Shown: positions 34,301 through 48,274, counted from the stretch's first letter. The stretch: DNA of 64,000 bases from Membranipora membranacea (GCA_914767715.1 OU612070.1:11239501-11303500); one strand, 5' to 3'. Notes: generated from the sequence alone by a model not told the origin. Numbers and translations: made by a program.

Positions 34301-36990
34301 TATTTGCCAGCTGAGATTTTCAAACCGAAAATGAAAAAGCCAGAAATGACTGAAGTATTGCAGAACAAATATGAAGACCGGAAGCAGCATCGGAAAGCTG
34401 CTATTAATTATGGGACACGTACAATGATTAAATGAGCTCAGTATCATTGTAACTCGTTAGCAGGAATATACCTTCCTAAAAGACATTCAGCAAGTAAGCT
34501 GTCGCTGTCAAGATCAGAGGCACATTTGATGAAGCAGGCCTCTAAGACATCATCCCATTATCGGTTACAGCATTCATACAGCATGAGCATAGTTTGAGCT
34601 ATAACCCTAGCTATATCCATCTTGTCATTCTGCGCATGCTCAGCTCTGGGCATGAGCTGATCTCTGCAAAATTGAGCCTCGGAATTCCGAAGCCATCTGA
34701 TTGGCTACCTGCTCTGGTGGCACACTCACAAATGCGTGCGGAATTGTTAGAAAGAGTTATCTTCTATTGTCACTATTAGCTAAAGTTGACTGGCAATTTA
34801 TGCAGGGGGTGTCCTGATTCCCCAGACCAAAATTGCAATCAGAACCCAAACTAAACTCATTGTTCTTGCACATGCGCAAATTCAAGTCACGCATGATGCA
34901 TACTTAGCCTTACGACATCTGCTTTGTGGTAATGATAGCCTAGTTTATCAGTGATCTACATGCCCAGTCAGATCACGAGAGTCAGTATGCCATCTTGTAG
35001 CTATTGCCGACTAATAAGCTATAATCCACTAGCTTCAACCCTGAAAGATCTAACCTATACTTAGACAGTTGATGTATACTGCAGATTACATCATTGGAGA
35101 ATTTGTATTATTTATATAATGAAGAAGATTGTCTACAATTTATTTTTACTATTCTGTCCTGTTTTGAAAATAATGCTTTTCAACTTCCACTAGACTTCAG
35201 TCATGGCATGTACAGAATTGCCAAATGTTTACATTTATAAATTGTTCTCCAACGACAGCTTGCGCAAAAGGTGTTATAGATTTTATTTTGACATCGTGAG
35301 GAAGATAAGGCTCAGAATTTGGAAATGTTTGAGTGAGGTGCAAGTTGTGCAGATAAACATTACGAGAAGGTAATTGTCTTGATAGCGTTTTATATATTCC
35401 TGACCAGCTCATTATTCATGCATGATTATATTATGTTATAATATTATTATATTTCATGATTATATAATATTTTGGAAACATGATGATATTGTCTACCAAA
35501 TGAAATATTTGATATATAGATATAATTTATGTCCATTCTCCAAATGAGAAATCACTTTATCCCATATCACATATAACTGGTGGCTTCTGTTTTATATGCA
35601 CATACTTCTCCACAGCTTGTTCGACTATTAGCATGATGAATCAATCAATGCTACTATTTTAGTTACAATTGTTTCATAACAAGCTGGATCTGGTTACCTA
35701 TCATATGATTTAGGTCACAGACATCACAATAATTTAAACCATAATTGAAGTTCTAAGCAAAAATAGAACACATTTATTTCAGTTAAAACCAGGGAACTTA
35801 AAGGTGTCATACTTCTAAGTCATAGTTATTACTCAAAGCCAGCAGTGTGATGGCTTTATTTACATGATTTTTTGTTTCATGAAAAAACATTCACTGAGCT
35901 GCTAAACTGATCATGTGATATACTGCATATGCTAATCAATAGAGAGTGAATAAATCAACATTGATTTAGTACCATCTATAATTCTGCTCTATCATTCTAA
36001 TTCGGACATCCAAGCCATTGGCAACAATGATACTACCTACATCATAGTGTCAATAGGTTATGCAGACCTGCATATTGGATAAACTCATAATTGTGCTTCA
36101 GCCATCCACACTGTGTTATGGCAGCCCCAGGCTTTCATTGGACCCATCCCTCCTCCAATCACTCAAACTCCCTGCTCCAATTAGATTCTCAGAGGATGGG
36201 CTACCCTCCTCGCCTCCCTGCTCCTATCCAGATGTGACTTTTTTCATGCCTGTCTAGTCGGATTTGTCTATTCATGATCATAGAGAAGACAACTCAGTCT
36301 TTGGTTCTACACATTTATAATCCATATGTGATACGAAATGCTTTCTAAGGGTCATTTTGTAAAATGTAGAGAAATTTATCAATGTGGAGAATTTCAAGGT
36401 TAAGTATAGAATGTGAGGATCATTTTGGTATTCAAAGGTTATCCGAACACCACAAACCGAATAAAACAAAATGTTCCAGTCAACCAGTAAAGCTAACCAA
36501 CTACATTAAGGCAGAAAATATTTGACAAAGAATACAATGTCATGATATACTTGATTGCAACTGTAAGTTCATTCCATTCCACGATTATGACTTGATATCC
36601 GCCGTTGTTTCTCCCTAATGCTTGTCTCGTAAAACGCTATGACTTATAGAATATGCACCACAACCATAAAACTGTAGGTCAATTTTTCGACTGGCGACCC
36701 ATCTCTTCTAAAATCTAAAATCTAAAATAAACATGAGCTAGTGAAGATTCCCAATGAATGCTAATCCTTTGAAAACCTCAGTATATTTTTATGCGGCCTC
36801 AAAGAACAGACAAAAGTGATATAACCAAAATCAATGATAATACACACCATATTATTCGTGTTTTGACACGGAAGGAATACTTTTGTAGCGATTACTGAAG
36901 TAAGCTTGGTCTCCCAGGAGAGCGTTCTCGGCCCTTTTGTATCCAATAAAGAATGTATTATTTATATAGTTTGCCTCATTGGAAATTAAA
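34301..36990. other. 2.7 kb without a supported gene
   Basis: Two short exon-like islands were noted but not joined. A plus-strand frame at 34316-34432 (KMKKPEMTEVLQNKYEDRK) follows a cagctgag that could be an acceptor. A minus-strand island at about 34542-34473 (CFIKCASDLDSDSLLAECLL) is flanked by tcttag and gtatat. Neither is recognised. The rest is AT-rich with a slightly GC-richer stretch at 36115-36235. Confidence 0.35.
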
Positions 36991-37023
36991 TTATATAATT
37001 AGTACAATGTGCACTCTTCCAGT

Positions 37024-37032
37024 TATATAAAA
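37024..37032 (+). promoter_or_regulatory. TATA box of the fibrinogen-related gene
   Basis: TATATAAAA about 61 bp upstream of the ATG at 37093, leaving room for a short leader. Confidence 0.6.
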
Positions 37033-38252
37033 CCACGAATAGTCCGGAGTAGATTGTATTTCCAGAAGAACTGTGCTGACTGGCAGACGAACATGAGATC
37101 CTACAGTAAACTCCTCTGTTTCTTGTGTATTTGTCTGGGAAGTGACTCTGCACAACTACTCTGTCCATGTAACAATATAAATCTATTTTCGTGCCATTGT
37201 GTGTTCAGACTATTTGGGGCTAATAACAAATCTTTACATGTACCATATATACGGGTTACCCCTCTCTCCGTATATTTTTACCTAAAGGAGCTCAGCATAT
37301 TTTTCCAACTTTGGTGTATATACATTTATTGTCAGTCTACAATCATTTTGCATATAATATAAAAAAGAAAGAATTTTGTCTCCGCATAAATTATTTTAGA
37401 AAATATTCTGTATATTCTATTAAAGATAAGATAGTGAGAAAATAAATGAAGGTTAAATCCAACCTGCCATAAAGTTCAATAATAACTTTCCATCCACACA
37501 ATTTAGCGATAGCTGTACTACTAACATCCATCGGCCTCTTCCACTTTTGGTTTGATTTCCATTGAGGTTTTTGTTTTATATATTTCTTTTATTTTATTTT
37601 TTTCTCGCAGACAAGGTTGAGACACAGAATGTTAGCGGTAGAGCAGAATGTAATCAGATCTGTCTGAGATATAAGAATACTCAGAGAGGTGTAGAGTTCA
37701 GATGCTCTCGCGCCGCTTTCACACCTCTCACTTCCACACCTCTCACTTCCACTGCTTATTAAACATTGAAAATGGTAAAGTATATAAAATCTTTATTTTT
37801 CATTAACTTGACTAAAACTACAACAAACAACATTTTATTTATTGTCGTAAACATTTTGAAGAGTGGGTATCCATTGGGAGTCAAAAAACAGAAAAAAAAA
37901 CAAAGGAAATAAAAAATCAAAGACATTAAAGATCTCTAGCAATTCGGCTAAATTGATGAAACCAGCTTTCTGTCCTGTTTTTCTGAGCGATAAAATATGG
38001 TTAAAAAGGAAAAGTTTTACACAGGAATTGTCTGCTGCCCATGTGTTTTAAAATATGGGCTCATAAAGTCCATATATATGTGGTTATGCATGTCTATGAA
38101 ATGATATAATAACAGAAAGAAGAATCTATAATCACGTTTATATTTTTATATGTAAACAAATCAAATCCCTGAGCAGTGCTGAAATCGCCACCATTATTCT
38201 GATCATTGTATTATAAAATATTACAAATTCATATATAATGTGACATATGTAA

Positions 38253-38285
<33 letters not shown>

Positions 38286-39112
38286 TATTTATTTGTATCA
38301 TTTGGTTGTTATATTTATGCTTGACAGATTGGACATTATGGGTGATGAACATAAGAAGACAGGCTAGTAATGATGCTGCTTGGCAGCCATATACAATGGC
38401 AAGGTATGAGGAAGGATTCACTCTGGAGACTGGAGATTATTTTGGAGGTATGTGTAGAGAAGGGTACATAATCTAAGGTGCTCTCTTGATAGCCAGTATT
38501 TGACCTCTGATCAGCGGTGCACCCATTGATTTTGAAGTGGTAAAGCCAATCGGGGAGTACGCAAGAGGCACGCTATAGCGCCTTACGGCATAGGGGATTC
38601 GGGCCTCTCCCAGTAAAAAAATTCAGGAAGGGGGCTCTGAGGCATTTCAACCAATTGTGGCCTCTGGGACTATCCTTGTATTAACAATGCAATGAGGGAG
38701 ATCATTCATGAGCCGAACAAGATTGTTACTCTTCTGCACTGAACATTCTCTTGACATAAAAAGAGGGGCAAAGCCATATTTGATCGAACCAAAAACAGAT
38801 GGTGACAAAGCTTATCAAAAGAAGAAAACATTTAATTCCCAGAAATTACACACTTTAAAGTGAAAAAATAGCAACAAGATTCCATATTCCTGCATTGGAA
38901 ATTATTAGAATTAAGCAGTGACTCCCATCAGCCAGGTTAAAATGATGCATACGAGTTGGCTTGGGTTGGGTTGGGTTGGGTTAACTCCACCTCACCGTTC
39001 AGAGCCTACACATTGGAGAGCACCTCTTCATGATCCTCTACCTAACAACATTCATTGCTCCACTTTTTTTTATAAACTAAACTTGATTCTCACAAAGAGT
39101 TTACTTACTTAC

Positions 39113-39375
39113 CACAGGCAGGGTGGTGTAGTGGTTAGGATTCGAGCATCTCAATCCGAGAGTTGCAGGTTCGAATCCCGGTCACTACCCATGCTGCTGA
39201 AGGAGGTGAGCTCTCTGGACAATAGCCTAGCTTGCCCACTCCTACCTTGTACAGGAGTGCGCTAAATTGAATATGTATATGTATCTATCTTATATTCATG
39301 TAAAGATTGCTGGAGAGCAGCTAAATAAAAAGTGATTTACATTTACATTTTACATTTTTTACATTTATATTTTAC
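39113..39375 (+). mobile_element. tRNA-derived SINE
   Basis: The head at 39121-39190 has an A box (TGGTGTAGTGGTTAGG), a B box (GGTTCGAATCCC) and ends that pair like an acceptor stem (GGGTGGT with ACTACCC). The T stem pairs poorly and no clean anticodon arm forms, so it is tRNA-derived and not a working tRNA. A body of about 110 bp follows, then a tail of ttacatttacattt units. It lies in a FREP-like intron. Confidence 0.8.
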
Positions 39376-40261
39376 ATGGAGAAGATACCCTAGATGGGTT
39401 AATGTTAACTAGAGGTTATTCTTGGCTAGATCTCGAGACATAATGTTAGCTGGCACAAAAATTTGTCAAGCAGAGGAGAGGTGAAAGCGGGTGAGTAGAT
39501 GTAAGCTATCCTTTAATTTGCTGTTCCAGGTGCGGGATAAGGCAAGCTGTCCCTCCTGTGAATACTTAGGGTTTATGTATTATATATAATATTTTGTATT
39601 AAATGTAATCTTTTTCGTGTAATTCTTCACAGGTACAGATATCATAGCACAGATAACCTCTTCCTGTTCCGATTGTAGCCTCAGATTCAAAATGTGGGAT
39701 GAGGATGGTAATTTTGGCTGGGCGGAGTACGACGAGTTCTGCGTGGCTAATACTATCTATAAAACACTAAGTCTAGGTAAGACGTAGGTGCTTGTTGTAA
39801 ATAGAAAGGGATACACATCATGTTATTGAATTCATGATAAACAATTTTCTGAAATCAATAGAGACAAAGGAATAGGTTTTTTTTTTCCCACATCACACTT
39901 GCTAGCATCAAAACTGCCTAGCTCTGGCTGGATAGCTGGCCCACACACCACTTTCAACAAAATTGCTGTCAAATTAGCCCAAACATTATCTAAATTATTG
40001 TAGCTTAGCGCCGACCAGCTGAAAACCATCTCTCCCCTTGTTACTAGAGATCATCATTATTGATTTACAGGAGCTCTGGTGCGTGGAAATGTCGGTGATG
40101 GAATGTATTATCAGAGAGGCTACCCCTTTCTGTCTTACCGTATGATTGGGATGCATATAGTCCTTACAATATCACGGCATACAGTGGTGAGTAGATGGGC
40201 CCAGTAAACAAAGTAAACAACATTTCAGCTGTAGCCAAGAACTCGGTCAGCTACTAGACTA

Positions 40262-40757
40262 GACAGGACCTAGACTAGACTAAACCTAGGCAGGACACTA
40301 TATGGAGCATTATCATTGAGGCACTGGGGCATTTAATTATGGGCGACGTAACGACGTTGAAAGGTGTAGAAGCAATGATGCTATCATTGATTTACTGTCC
40401 GTAATCCAGGTTTTTATCTATACCTCGATCAATTTTGATCGGATTTTGAGTTTGAAAATTACAATAGATTCAGCAGCTTGTCCTGAACAGTTTGATACTA
40501 ATCTTGGAGAAAAAAAAGAATGTTTGAAGAAGAAAAAACAAGTTGTTAACAAGATGCTACTGATTGTAAAGCAATTTTCAAATTCAAAATCAGATCAAAA
40601 TTGAACGAGTTATGAACAAATGACCTAGATTATGGGCAGTAAATCAATGTTAGCATCATTGCTTCTACACCTTCCAATGACGTTACGTCGCCCCACAATT
40701 AGGTGCCTCACTTCAGCTGTATATGGTGTCCTGTCTAGGTTAAGTATTAAGTCTATG
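40262..40757. mobile_element. Palindromic hAT-like MITE (family H), copy 2
   Basis: A foldback of nearly 500 bp with the same ends as 13202-13581 (aacctaggcaggacacta... and ...ggtgtcctgtctaggtt, ending gtctatg). Arms of about 200 bp each contain gggcgacgtaacg and aaggtgtagaagcaatgatg. It sits in the intron between FREP-like exons 5 and 6. A clean 8 bp duplication is not seen on its left side. Confidence 0.82.
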
Positions 40758-41894
40758 GTCGGCACAGCTCAGTAACGCAATACCAGAGAATTGCAGTTTA
40801 TTTCTGCTGCTTGCTGGTCGGCCGGAGCAGTATATTGACATTATGACATCTGGAAGACCATATATATATACTGGTTTTTGATTTGATTACAGGTCCTTGG
40901 TGGCATTCAACTACTGGCAAATCCTACGCACATGGGAGGACAGACTATTATGCCATACAATGGTCAGCGTGGAAAGTAGGGGGACCAACTAGATATATTT
41001 ACAGAATGGAAATGTATTATAAATGTGAAGGAGCATCAGCCTAACACCTCGATGAATGAACGGAATTATTCTACAAATCAAATCTTGCTGGGAATCTGCT
41101 TTAAATACACACATCGTATTAGCTGGCATATCCTACAATGACCCTTTAACTTTAAATGACCCATGATTACCTTCTAAACTATTAATCTGTAATTCAAGTT
41201 CAAAGCGCAGGAGGTTTAGTTAAGGTTTTAGTCCCAAAAGAGCTTGCACTGTAGTATTCTAGAACAAAGATAAAGTGGATGAACGGAAAGTTGTTTGGCT
41301 TTAAACCGTATGCTGTGAAGCTGAGGGAATTACTGGCAGACAACGGCGAATTAATAGTGAGCTCACTTTTTTGACGAGTATCGATAAAATATTAAAAATT
41401 TTCACATACTATTACACGGTTGAACCCATATTGACGTATCGTTTGGGGAAACTAGTTATCAAATAATTTATATATATATGTATATGGTGTAATGAAAATA
41501 ATAATTAATTGATACGAATCGCTGATAACTTCAAACATTGAACGGTCAGATCAGTCATCAGTGAATATTATCATTCACGATTTTGACAGATAAAAGTCTG
41601 CTAAATAATACTTGTGGTGATCATACATGGACTTACTTGAACCTGTTTTGTTCTTTAATTTGAAATCAAGTTGATATAACTCTTTCCTCTCTGAGAAATA
41701 TAACTATAATAACTCTGTTTCGCTATGCAGTGAAAGTTCAAGGATTGTCTCATCGCAAGGTTAATTTCGGATGCAACCAAATATTGATCACCAATCATCA
41801 TATTGTATCACAATAAAATGAGACAGGATCCATCTGGTTTTGTCCAAATACAAAGAGTTAAATTAGCTAAAATAGCTAAAGTAAATATTCACCC

Positions 41895-42057
41895 ATTTCT
41901 TAATACAATTACTGTTCATCACTCGATCAATTTTTATCGGATTTTGAATTTGAAAATTGTCTTACAATCAGCAATGTCTTGTTATCAACTTGATGCTTTT
42001 TCTTCTTCAAAATGCTAAATCTATTGTAAATTTCAGGTTTAGGTATATTATTAAGTC
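41895..42057. mobile_element. Family H MITE, one arm only
   Basis: Shares cgatcaattttta, ggattttgaatttgaaaatt and the terminal attaagtctatg with the family H elements. The left arm is missing. It abuts the start of block A copy 2. Confidence 0.7.
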
Positions 42058-42351
42058 TATGTCCTATTCCCAATTCCAACTCCAAGGGTCCCTTCATCCT
42101 CATATAATATGAACTGGGATGGTGGAACAAGAATCTTAACTAAATAAGGTTTTGATAGCTTGCTTTCAGATATATTGAATAATAATAGTATTCGTAAAAT
42201 ATTTCATATCACTTAAAAAGAAAGGCACATTAGTTTGTATTTTTGTTATACTATATAGGGCTAAGGAAGATATATATATATAAGTCCTAGCCAATTGTTC
42301 ATTGAAAGGTCCAGTATCTCAGTTCAGTGTGGTTCATCAGCATCTATAAAT

Positions 42352-43068
42352 CTAATAATGGCGGCAAAGACAACAATATCCTTTTTTACTCCAGGTGCGG
42401 TGACAACTACAGCCATGAATTGGATGCGCTGAAAAGATCTGCGGCTTCTTACATATCTGTGTAATTTTTCGTTTGCAACAATAACCTCTCTTACCCCAGC
42501 TTGATTTGCAGTGATATCCATGTTGTGGACTTGAGAAGTATTGGTAGGGCAATTTACATTTTGGAGCTGGTTTACAGCAGTAACCTTTTCTGACGCGGTT
42601 GCAAATTCGACCAGGTATTGGTCGAGTTGAAAAGGTTTGACCCTTTCTACAAACAGGTTTTTTAGGCTTACAGCAGTAACCACGCCATTGCCTGTGGCAA
42701 TCATAGCCATGTCGTGGGTATGAAGAGAATACACTTGGTGGCCGACAAATATGATGTCCTGACTTTCCATCTACAAACCAAAGGATTTCACATTAAACTG
42801 CCAGTTCACCGAAGTTTCGGAGAAATTCAATCAATTGGGCTTGTACTAGCTGTACTGAAAAAATTAAACAGGTCTTAGATAAACATTGCTCATGTAAGAC
42901 GATATTTTTGTTAAATCTTATGTGATGAAAGATTTGCAAAGCAATTGAAAGTTCTATTCACCTTCTTATTTTATAATACATACCAACTGCGTTTTTAGCT
43001 GCTGTGTCACTGACATAGTAAACAGCTAACAATGCCAAGGTCAATACTATGGTGCTGTACAGCTTCAT
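42352..43068 (-). CDS. Secreted Cys-rich four-repeat protein CRP2
   Basis: Exons 43068-42984 and 42770-42352, 167 residues, collinear with CRP1 and with the same splice phase. The signal peptide is MKLYSTIVLTLALLAVYYVS. All 18 cysteines and the four GYCC-ending units are kept. Compared with CRP1 it has KPKKPV in place of KPKLPV between units 1 and 2. Its last intron-proximal residues (TAAKNAV) also differ from CRP1. An untranslated first exon ends at 43726, with a TATA box at 43819-43826. It forms a palindrome with CRP3. Same functional caution as CRP1. Confidence 0.87.
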
Positions 43069-43818
43069 GCTACAAAATAACAAGTTATTGGTTAGTTATA
43101 TCGCTATAAAATTGTTCATCAAACCAAAAAAATTTAAATTATATGATCGAATAAACTCGTTGGTGGTTCAAACAACAAATGATTTTAAGTGAGCATCAGT
43201 ATAGAAGGATAATGTTTCTTCAATGCAGTATAGTCTTATCTAATCTGTCAATTGTATAGTGTGCTGGACAGATTGGGTAACAAGGTGTCAAAGATTTGCT
43301 TGCGATTTTTCTCAACAGTTGATAATTATATATTATTATTCTTCAGCTGGAAACGCGTTCAAGTTAGCCTGATGATACTTTGTTATCAAAACAGACGAAT
43401 TTCTCAGCTGAAAAAACTGAATGATTTTTTTTGTTGTTGATTTTGCTTGTGTTTGATCACACTTTTCGCCGACCAAATTCTCATCAAGTCGATGATTTGC
43501 ACTCATGACGCTGAAAAATATTATTGTTAATCAATAAATGATCGCTTCAAATCTGTGAATATAACTAAAAATTTTCCTTCCGTGTCATAATGATGGCAAC
43601 CCAAACACTATTTTTTCTGTTTGTATCCGTTTAACATTTATTTTGAATGCTCCAATCTTGTTTCCAAATGATGTTCTGCCATGCTTTAAAGTGTATTGAT
43701 ACTTGTTAAATAAAATAAAACTCACCTTGAAATGTGTTTTTTGAAAGTGTTTCAATATACTCTGTGAAAAGAGAGAACTAATAATTGTCTTCTGACTCTT
43801 ATATCATATTCACCCTGT

Positions 43819-43826
43819 TATTTATA
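43819..43826 (-). promoter_or_regulatory. TATA box of CRP2
   Basis: TATAAATA on the minus strand, at the position equivalent to that in CRP1. An untranslated exon ending in a gtgag donor lies downstream at 43726. Confidence 0.75.
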
Positions 43827-45264
43827 CCAAAATCAATTGACCATTAGCCAAACAATTTTTCAATTAGGCACATTTTGGCTGTTTTAATGTTATATTTTTA
43901 GCCGAAAATTTGATTTATTATGTTTTATAAGGATAAAGGTTTTTGCGATCAGTTACTTACAGCCAATTAAAGCTCAGGACAATGTAATAAGGGGATACAA
44001 CGAAGTTGATGATAAATAGAAAAAGCGATACATTAGAAGACAGGGAAGACAATCAGGAACATAGTCAGGAACCACATTTGCTTTGATTGGCTAAAAGTTT
44101 AAGAGCAATCTAGAATCTACGTCAATTTATTTTACTCTAAAACTATCGTCTTCGATCAAATATAGATGCGGAGCACACGTATATTTTTAAACCTTGAGGG
44201 ATGGCAGGTCTTCAAGAAACCATCAACGACTTTTCACATATTCAGATGGATTTTTTTACAATGACTATGCATAAATTGTTGCCTCACCAAAGCAGAAATA
44301 TATAGGCACAATGACAAAAACTGTTTTAATCGTTGATAATTTGTTACTATGGTAAAGTTGCATATTCATTCTGTTATAAATGTTATGAATGGCGTGAATA
44401 TCTGGCACCATAGGAAGCTAGATATGATGAAACACCCATATTTTGTCTAAAATTGTAACTGCATAATAATCTAGGGTAGGTAGAAACACAAAGTTTGTAA
44501 CAAGTTAAAACTTGTGTTAGTAATTCATAGAAAACAAGAGCAATATAGATTTGAGGTCAGACTGGACAAGATGTGTTTTCCATAGTATATTGTGTTTAGG
44601 CTACAGAAGCAGGGATCTTACTGTTTTTCTCAGTTGAACAAAAACGTTCCCTGGCAGGCTGTTTGTTTATGAAAACCATTATTCACCTCCAGCTCCATAA
44701 GGCAATTATTATTGTCTTAACTGAGTTGGAAAGACGTTACAAGAAGAGGCTGAACACTGTTGCCAATTGTATGCCATATGGACCGGTGGAGGAGGTTCAA
44801 CCCAGGCCTTACTCAACTTCTTCTAGATGAAATGTTTTTAGTTCCCATAACAGTCTACTCCAAATCATTAAACTATAAAACAGAGTGATAGACCGGGAAC
44901 CAGGGCTTAATAGCCATAGGGTTGAAAAGTAAATTTTCCAGCATCATTTGCTTGTTGTTGCAAGTCGAAGCTCATTTGACAATTAGTTGACATTGAGCCA
45001 ATGGTTGGATGTAGGAGTAAGATATGTCACAACTATAAATATGACTTGTTGCCAAATACTCAATAAATATTTTCAATAAGTAATAAAATTTTGAGTAATT
45101 AGAAATTATATTTTTAGGTGAAAATTGGATTCATAGTGTTTTTATGAGGATATTGGTTTTTTTATTATATGTTTTCTGAAACCAAGAAAGGTTCATAATG
45201 ATACAAAGTTTAGCCATAAATCAATATGTCTCACTTCCTTTTTTTTAGCTGCCATAGCCTGTTT

Positions 45265-46695
45265 ACTTATGGTGTACAAGGCAATGGTGGTGGTAACACT
45301 CTTTTCTCAGAGTAACGCCTTTGATAGTCATCCCTTGAAAACTGTGCTTGCGGCAATTTCATTTATTATATATGCTCAACATCAATATTGATCAACAATT
45401 TCGCGAATTGGAAGAACAACAAATTCAGCAATTAAGCAGAGCTCTAATTCTCGGATTTGGTTTCAATTTTCTCTCCAGATATCAAAAACGGAAATCCTAA
45501 AAGATCAATTGTAATTGAAAAGTTGCCTCTAGATATATTTTGAATTTTATGACTATTTAAAGCAAAGTTTCCACATTTTGAAAAAGGACATGTATTGTTT
45601 CGACTTATCGTATTCCTTGTTCTCAACATTCTTATAAACTCTAAGTTGTTGTCAAAATGTCTTTCAACATGTAGCGAGAATAAATTGATCTTGAAAACTT
45701 GGTCAACCTATTGGCACAAGAATGCCTTTTCATAGTTGATTTGCCATACATATATAACGTGGGGTTTCAAGGATCATGCTTTGCTCTTTAGTTTGTTTAT
45801 ATGAAGTAAGGTTTTGGTAGCTTTTTTTATCAGTTAAATGACCATATGCCTTGTTTTACTTCTCGTTGCCCTATGCACAATTAATAAATAGTCTTTTGAA
45901 TGTTTTAAACGTTAGACCAAGACTGACCACAATACTTTGTACTAACGGGCCTTGCATGTTCTCCAAATAGTTTACTATGTGCCACAAAACAGCGCAATTT
46001 GCAGCCCCAAACCCCTAATGAATTGATTTAATAATTCGCTCCGAAATATGCACAGAATACCACTAAACTTGGAGCCGGTGCATTCAACCCTACGACAAGC
46101 AATTATTTCATCTTATCCTTGTGATCCAAATTGAGGTTGCTTCACGTTTTTCATCGTGATAAGGTGAAAATGTTTTTGAAATTGGTAGTCTGTGTGTGGC
46201 TAAGAAACCTGTGCCTCTGGCTTAATACCTATACTATCCCTTTGATATATATCTCATTATTTTATCGTCTTGTGTATTGAGTTCTGTTTGGCAGTGCGGG
46301 TTAGAAAGTCCCCTAATTTCGAATGTCATTGGTCATTTTTGAACCAACTAGAATTCTCAGCTACCTATCATGATATCTGACTCACACTTTACTTTATTTA
46401 TGGCCTCAGATTGCAGATAACAAAAAAGTCTAATATCCTTATTAAAAACACTATAAATCAAAATGTTCCTTAAAAATATAGCTCCCAAGTACTAAGTATT
46501 TGAAGACTAATTTAGATTGTTTAGTAAGTATTTGGCAATGATGATGACGATGATTATAGTTTTGACATAAATAACCGCTGCGTCCCACATTTCATATCTT
46601 TGTAAATGCCAAATTACTTTCCACTTGCAATAACAAGGAAGTGATACTGGTAGGTATATTTCACAGCTTCAGTTCAATTGATGGCAATATAGACC
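45265..46695. repeat. Segmental duplication block C, copy 2 (spacer of the CRP2/CRP3 palindrome)
   Basis: Direct match to 31040-32575. It separates the inverted block A copies. A (GAT)n-like run, atgatgatgacgatgat, is at about 46539-46555. No intact gene. Confidence 0.85.
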
Positions 46696-48274
46696 GGGTT
46701 GCCAGCGGAGATGTTCCCCATGTTATTTCTCAATACAACGAAATAAGCTATAAAAAAGCGCCATGGTTTGAGCGTGATTGGTCACTTTTTGAACCAACTA
46801 GAATCCTCAGCAACTTATAAAAAATTAAAAAAAAGGAAGTGAGACATAGATTTATGGCTCCACATTGTATCGTTATGATCCTTTTTTGGCCTCAGAAAAC
46901 AGATAATAAAAAGACCAATATCCTCATAAAAACACTATGAATCCAATTTTCACCTAAAAATATAATTTCTAATTACTCAAAAATTTTATTACTTATTGAC
47001 AATTTTTATTGAGTATTTGGCAACAAGTCATAATAATAGTTGTGACATATCTTACTTCTACATCCCACCATTGGCTCAATGTCAGTTTAATTGTCAAATG
47101 AGTTTCGACTTGCAACAACAGGCAAATCATGCTGGAAAATTTACTTTTCAACTTTAGATGACCCGATGGTAATAAAGCCCTTGTTCCCGGTCTATCACTC
47201 TGTTTCAGAGTTTAATGATTTAGAGTAGAATGTTATGGGAACTAATAATATTTCATTTAGTAGAAGTTGAGTAAAGCCTGGGTTGAACCTCTTCGACCAG
47301 TCCATATGGCATACAATTGGCAACAGTGTTCAGCCTCTTCCGGTAACCTCTCACCAACTCAGTTAAGACAACTAATTGCCTTATGAGGCTGGAGGTGAAA
47401 GATGGTTTTCATGAAAAACAGCCTGCCAGGGAACGTTTTTGTTCAACTGAGAAAAACAGTATGATCCCTGCTACTGTAGCCTAAACGCAATATACTATGG
47501 AAAACACATCATGTCCAGCCTGACCTCAAATCTATATTGCTCTTGTTTTATATGAATTACTAACACAAGTTTTAACTTGTTACAAACATTGTGTTTCTAC
47601 CTACCCTAGATTATTATATACAGTTACAATTTTGCACAAAATATGAGTGTTTCATCATATCTAGCTTTTCATGGTGCCAGAAATTTACGGCATTCATAAC
47701 ATTTATAACAGAATGAATATATGCGACTTTACCATAGTAACAAATTATCAACGATTAAAACAGTTTTTGTCATTGTGCCTAAACATTTCTGCTTTAGTGA
47801 GGCAACAATTTATGAAAAGTCATTGTAAAAAAATTCATGTGAATATTTGGAAAGTCTTTGATGGTTTCTTGAAGACCTGCCATCCCTCAAGGTTTAGGAA
47901 TATACGTGCGCTCTTCATCAATCTTTGATCAAAGACAATATTTTCAGAATAAAATAAATTGACGTAGATTCTAGATTGCTCTTAAACTTTTAGCCAACTA
48001 AAGCAAATGTGGTTCCTGAACATCTTCCTGGTTATCTTCCCTGTCTTCTGATGTATCGCTAGTTCTATTTATCATCAACTTTGCTGTATTCCCTATTGAT
48101 CACGTTGCCCAGAGCATTAATTGGCTGTAAGTAAATGATCACAACAATCTATATCCTTATAAAACACAATAAATCAAAATTTAGGCTAAAAATATAACAT
48201 TAGATCAGCCAAATTGTGCCTAATTGAAAAAAATGTTTTTCTCCGTTTTTTGGATGATGGTCAAATGATTTTGG

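Larger units (their letters stand above)
37093..41044 (+). pseudogene. Fibrinogen-related protein (FREP-like), frame broken twice
   Basis: Exons 37093-37168, 37611-37774, 38328-38447, 39633-39776, 40071-40186 and 40893-41044. Exon 1 is a signal peptide (MRSYSKLLCFLCICLGS). Exon 2 carries a short Cys-containing, PAN-like segment (AECNQICLRY). Exons 3-6 spell a fibrinogen C-terminal fold: a diverged WT..RR start, GFTLETGDYFGGTDIIAQIT, FKMWDEDGNFGWAEYDEF, a YDWDAYSPY calcium-loop equivalent, GPWWHS, and a final WSAWKVGG and MEMYYKCEG. All introns are phase 1, but exons 2 (164 nt) and 5 (116 nt) are each 2 modulo 3. Each therefore has a 1- or 2-base indel, near 37670-37700 and 40131-40140. It is either a recent pseudogene or an assembly error. 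FREPs act as secreted recognition lectins. Confidence 0.82.
42061..45250. repeat. Segmental duplication block A, copy 2 (contains CRP2)
   Basis: Direct copy of 26805-30270 and an inverted copy of 46850-50190. It starts at the end of a partial MITE and stops at the run of T's near 45240, where block C copy 2 begins. Confidence 0.9.

Noticed and set aside
35197-35412. 71-codon minus-strand frame
   Set aside because: It has an ATG but no recognisable motif, no partner exons and no codon-level support.
39121-39190. Functional tRNA gene
   Set aside because: The anticodon and T stems do not pair properly, and a SINE body and tail follow directly.
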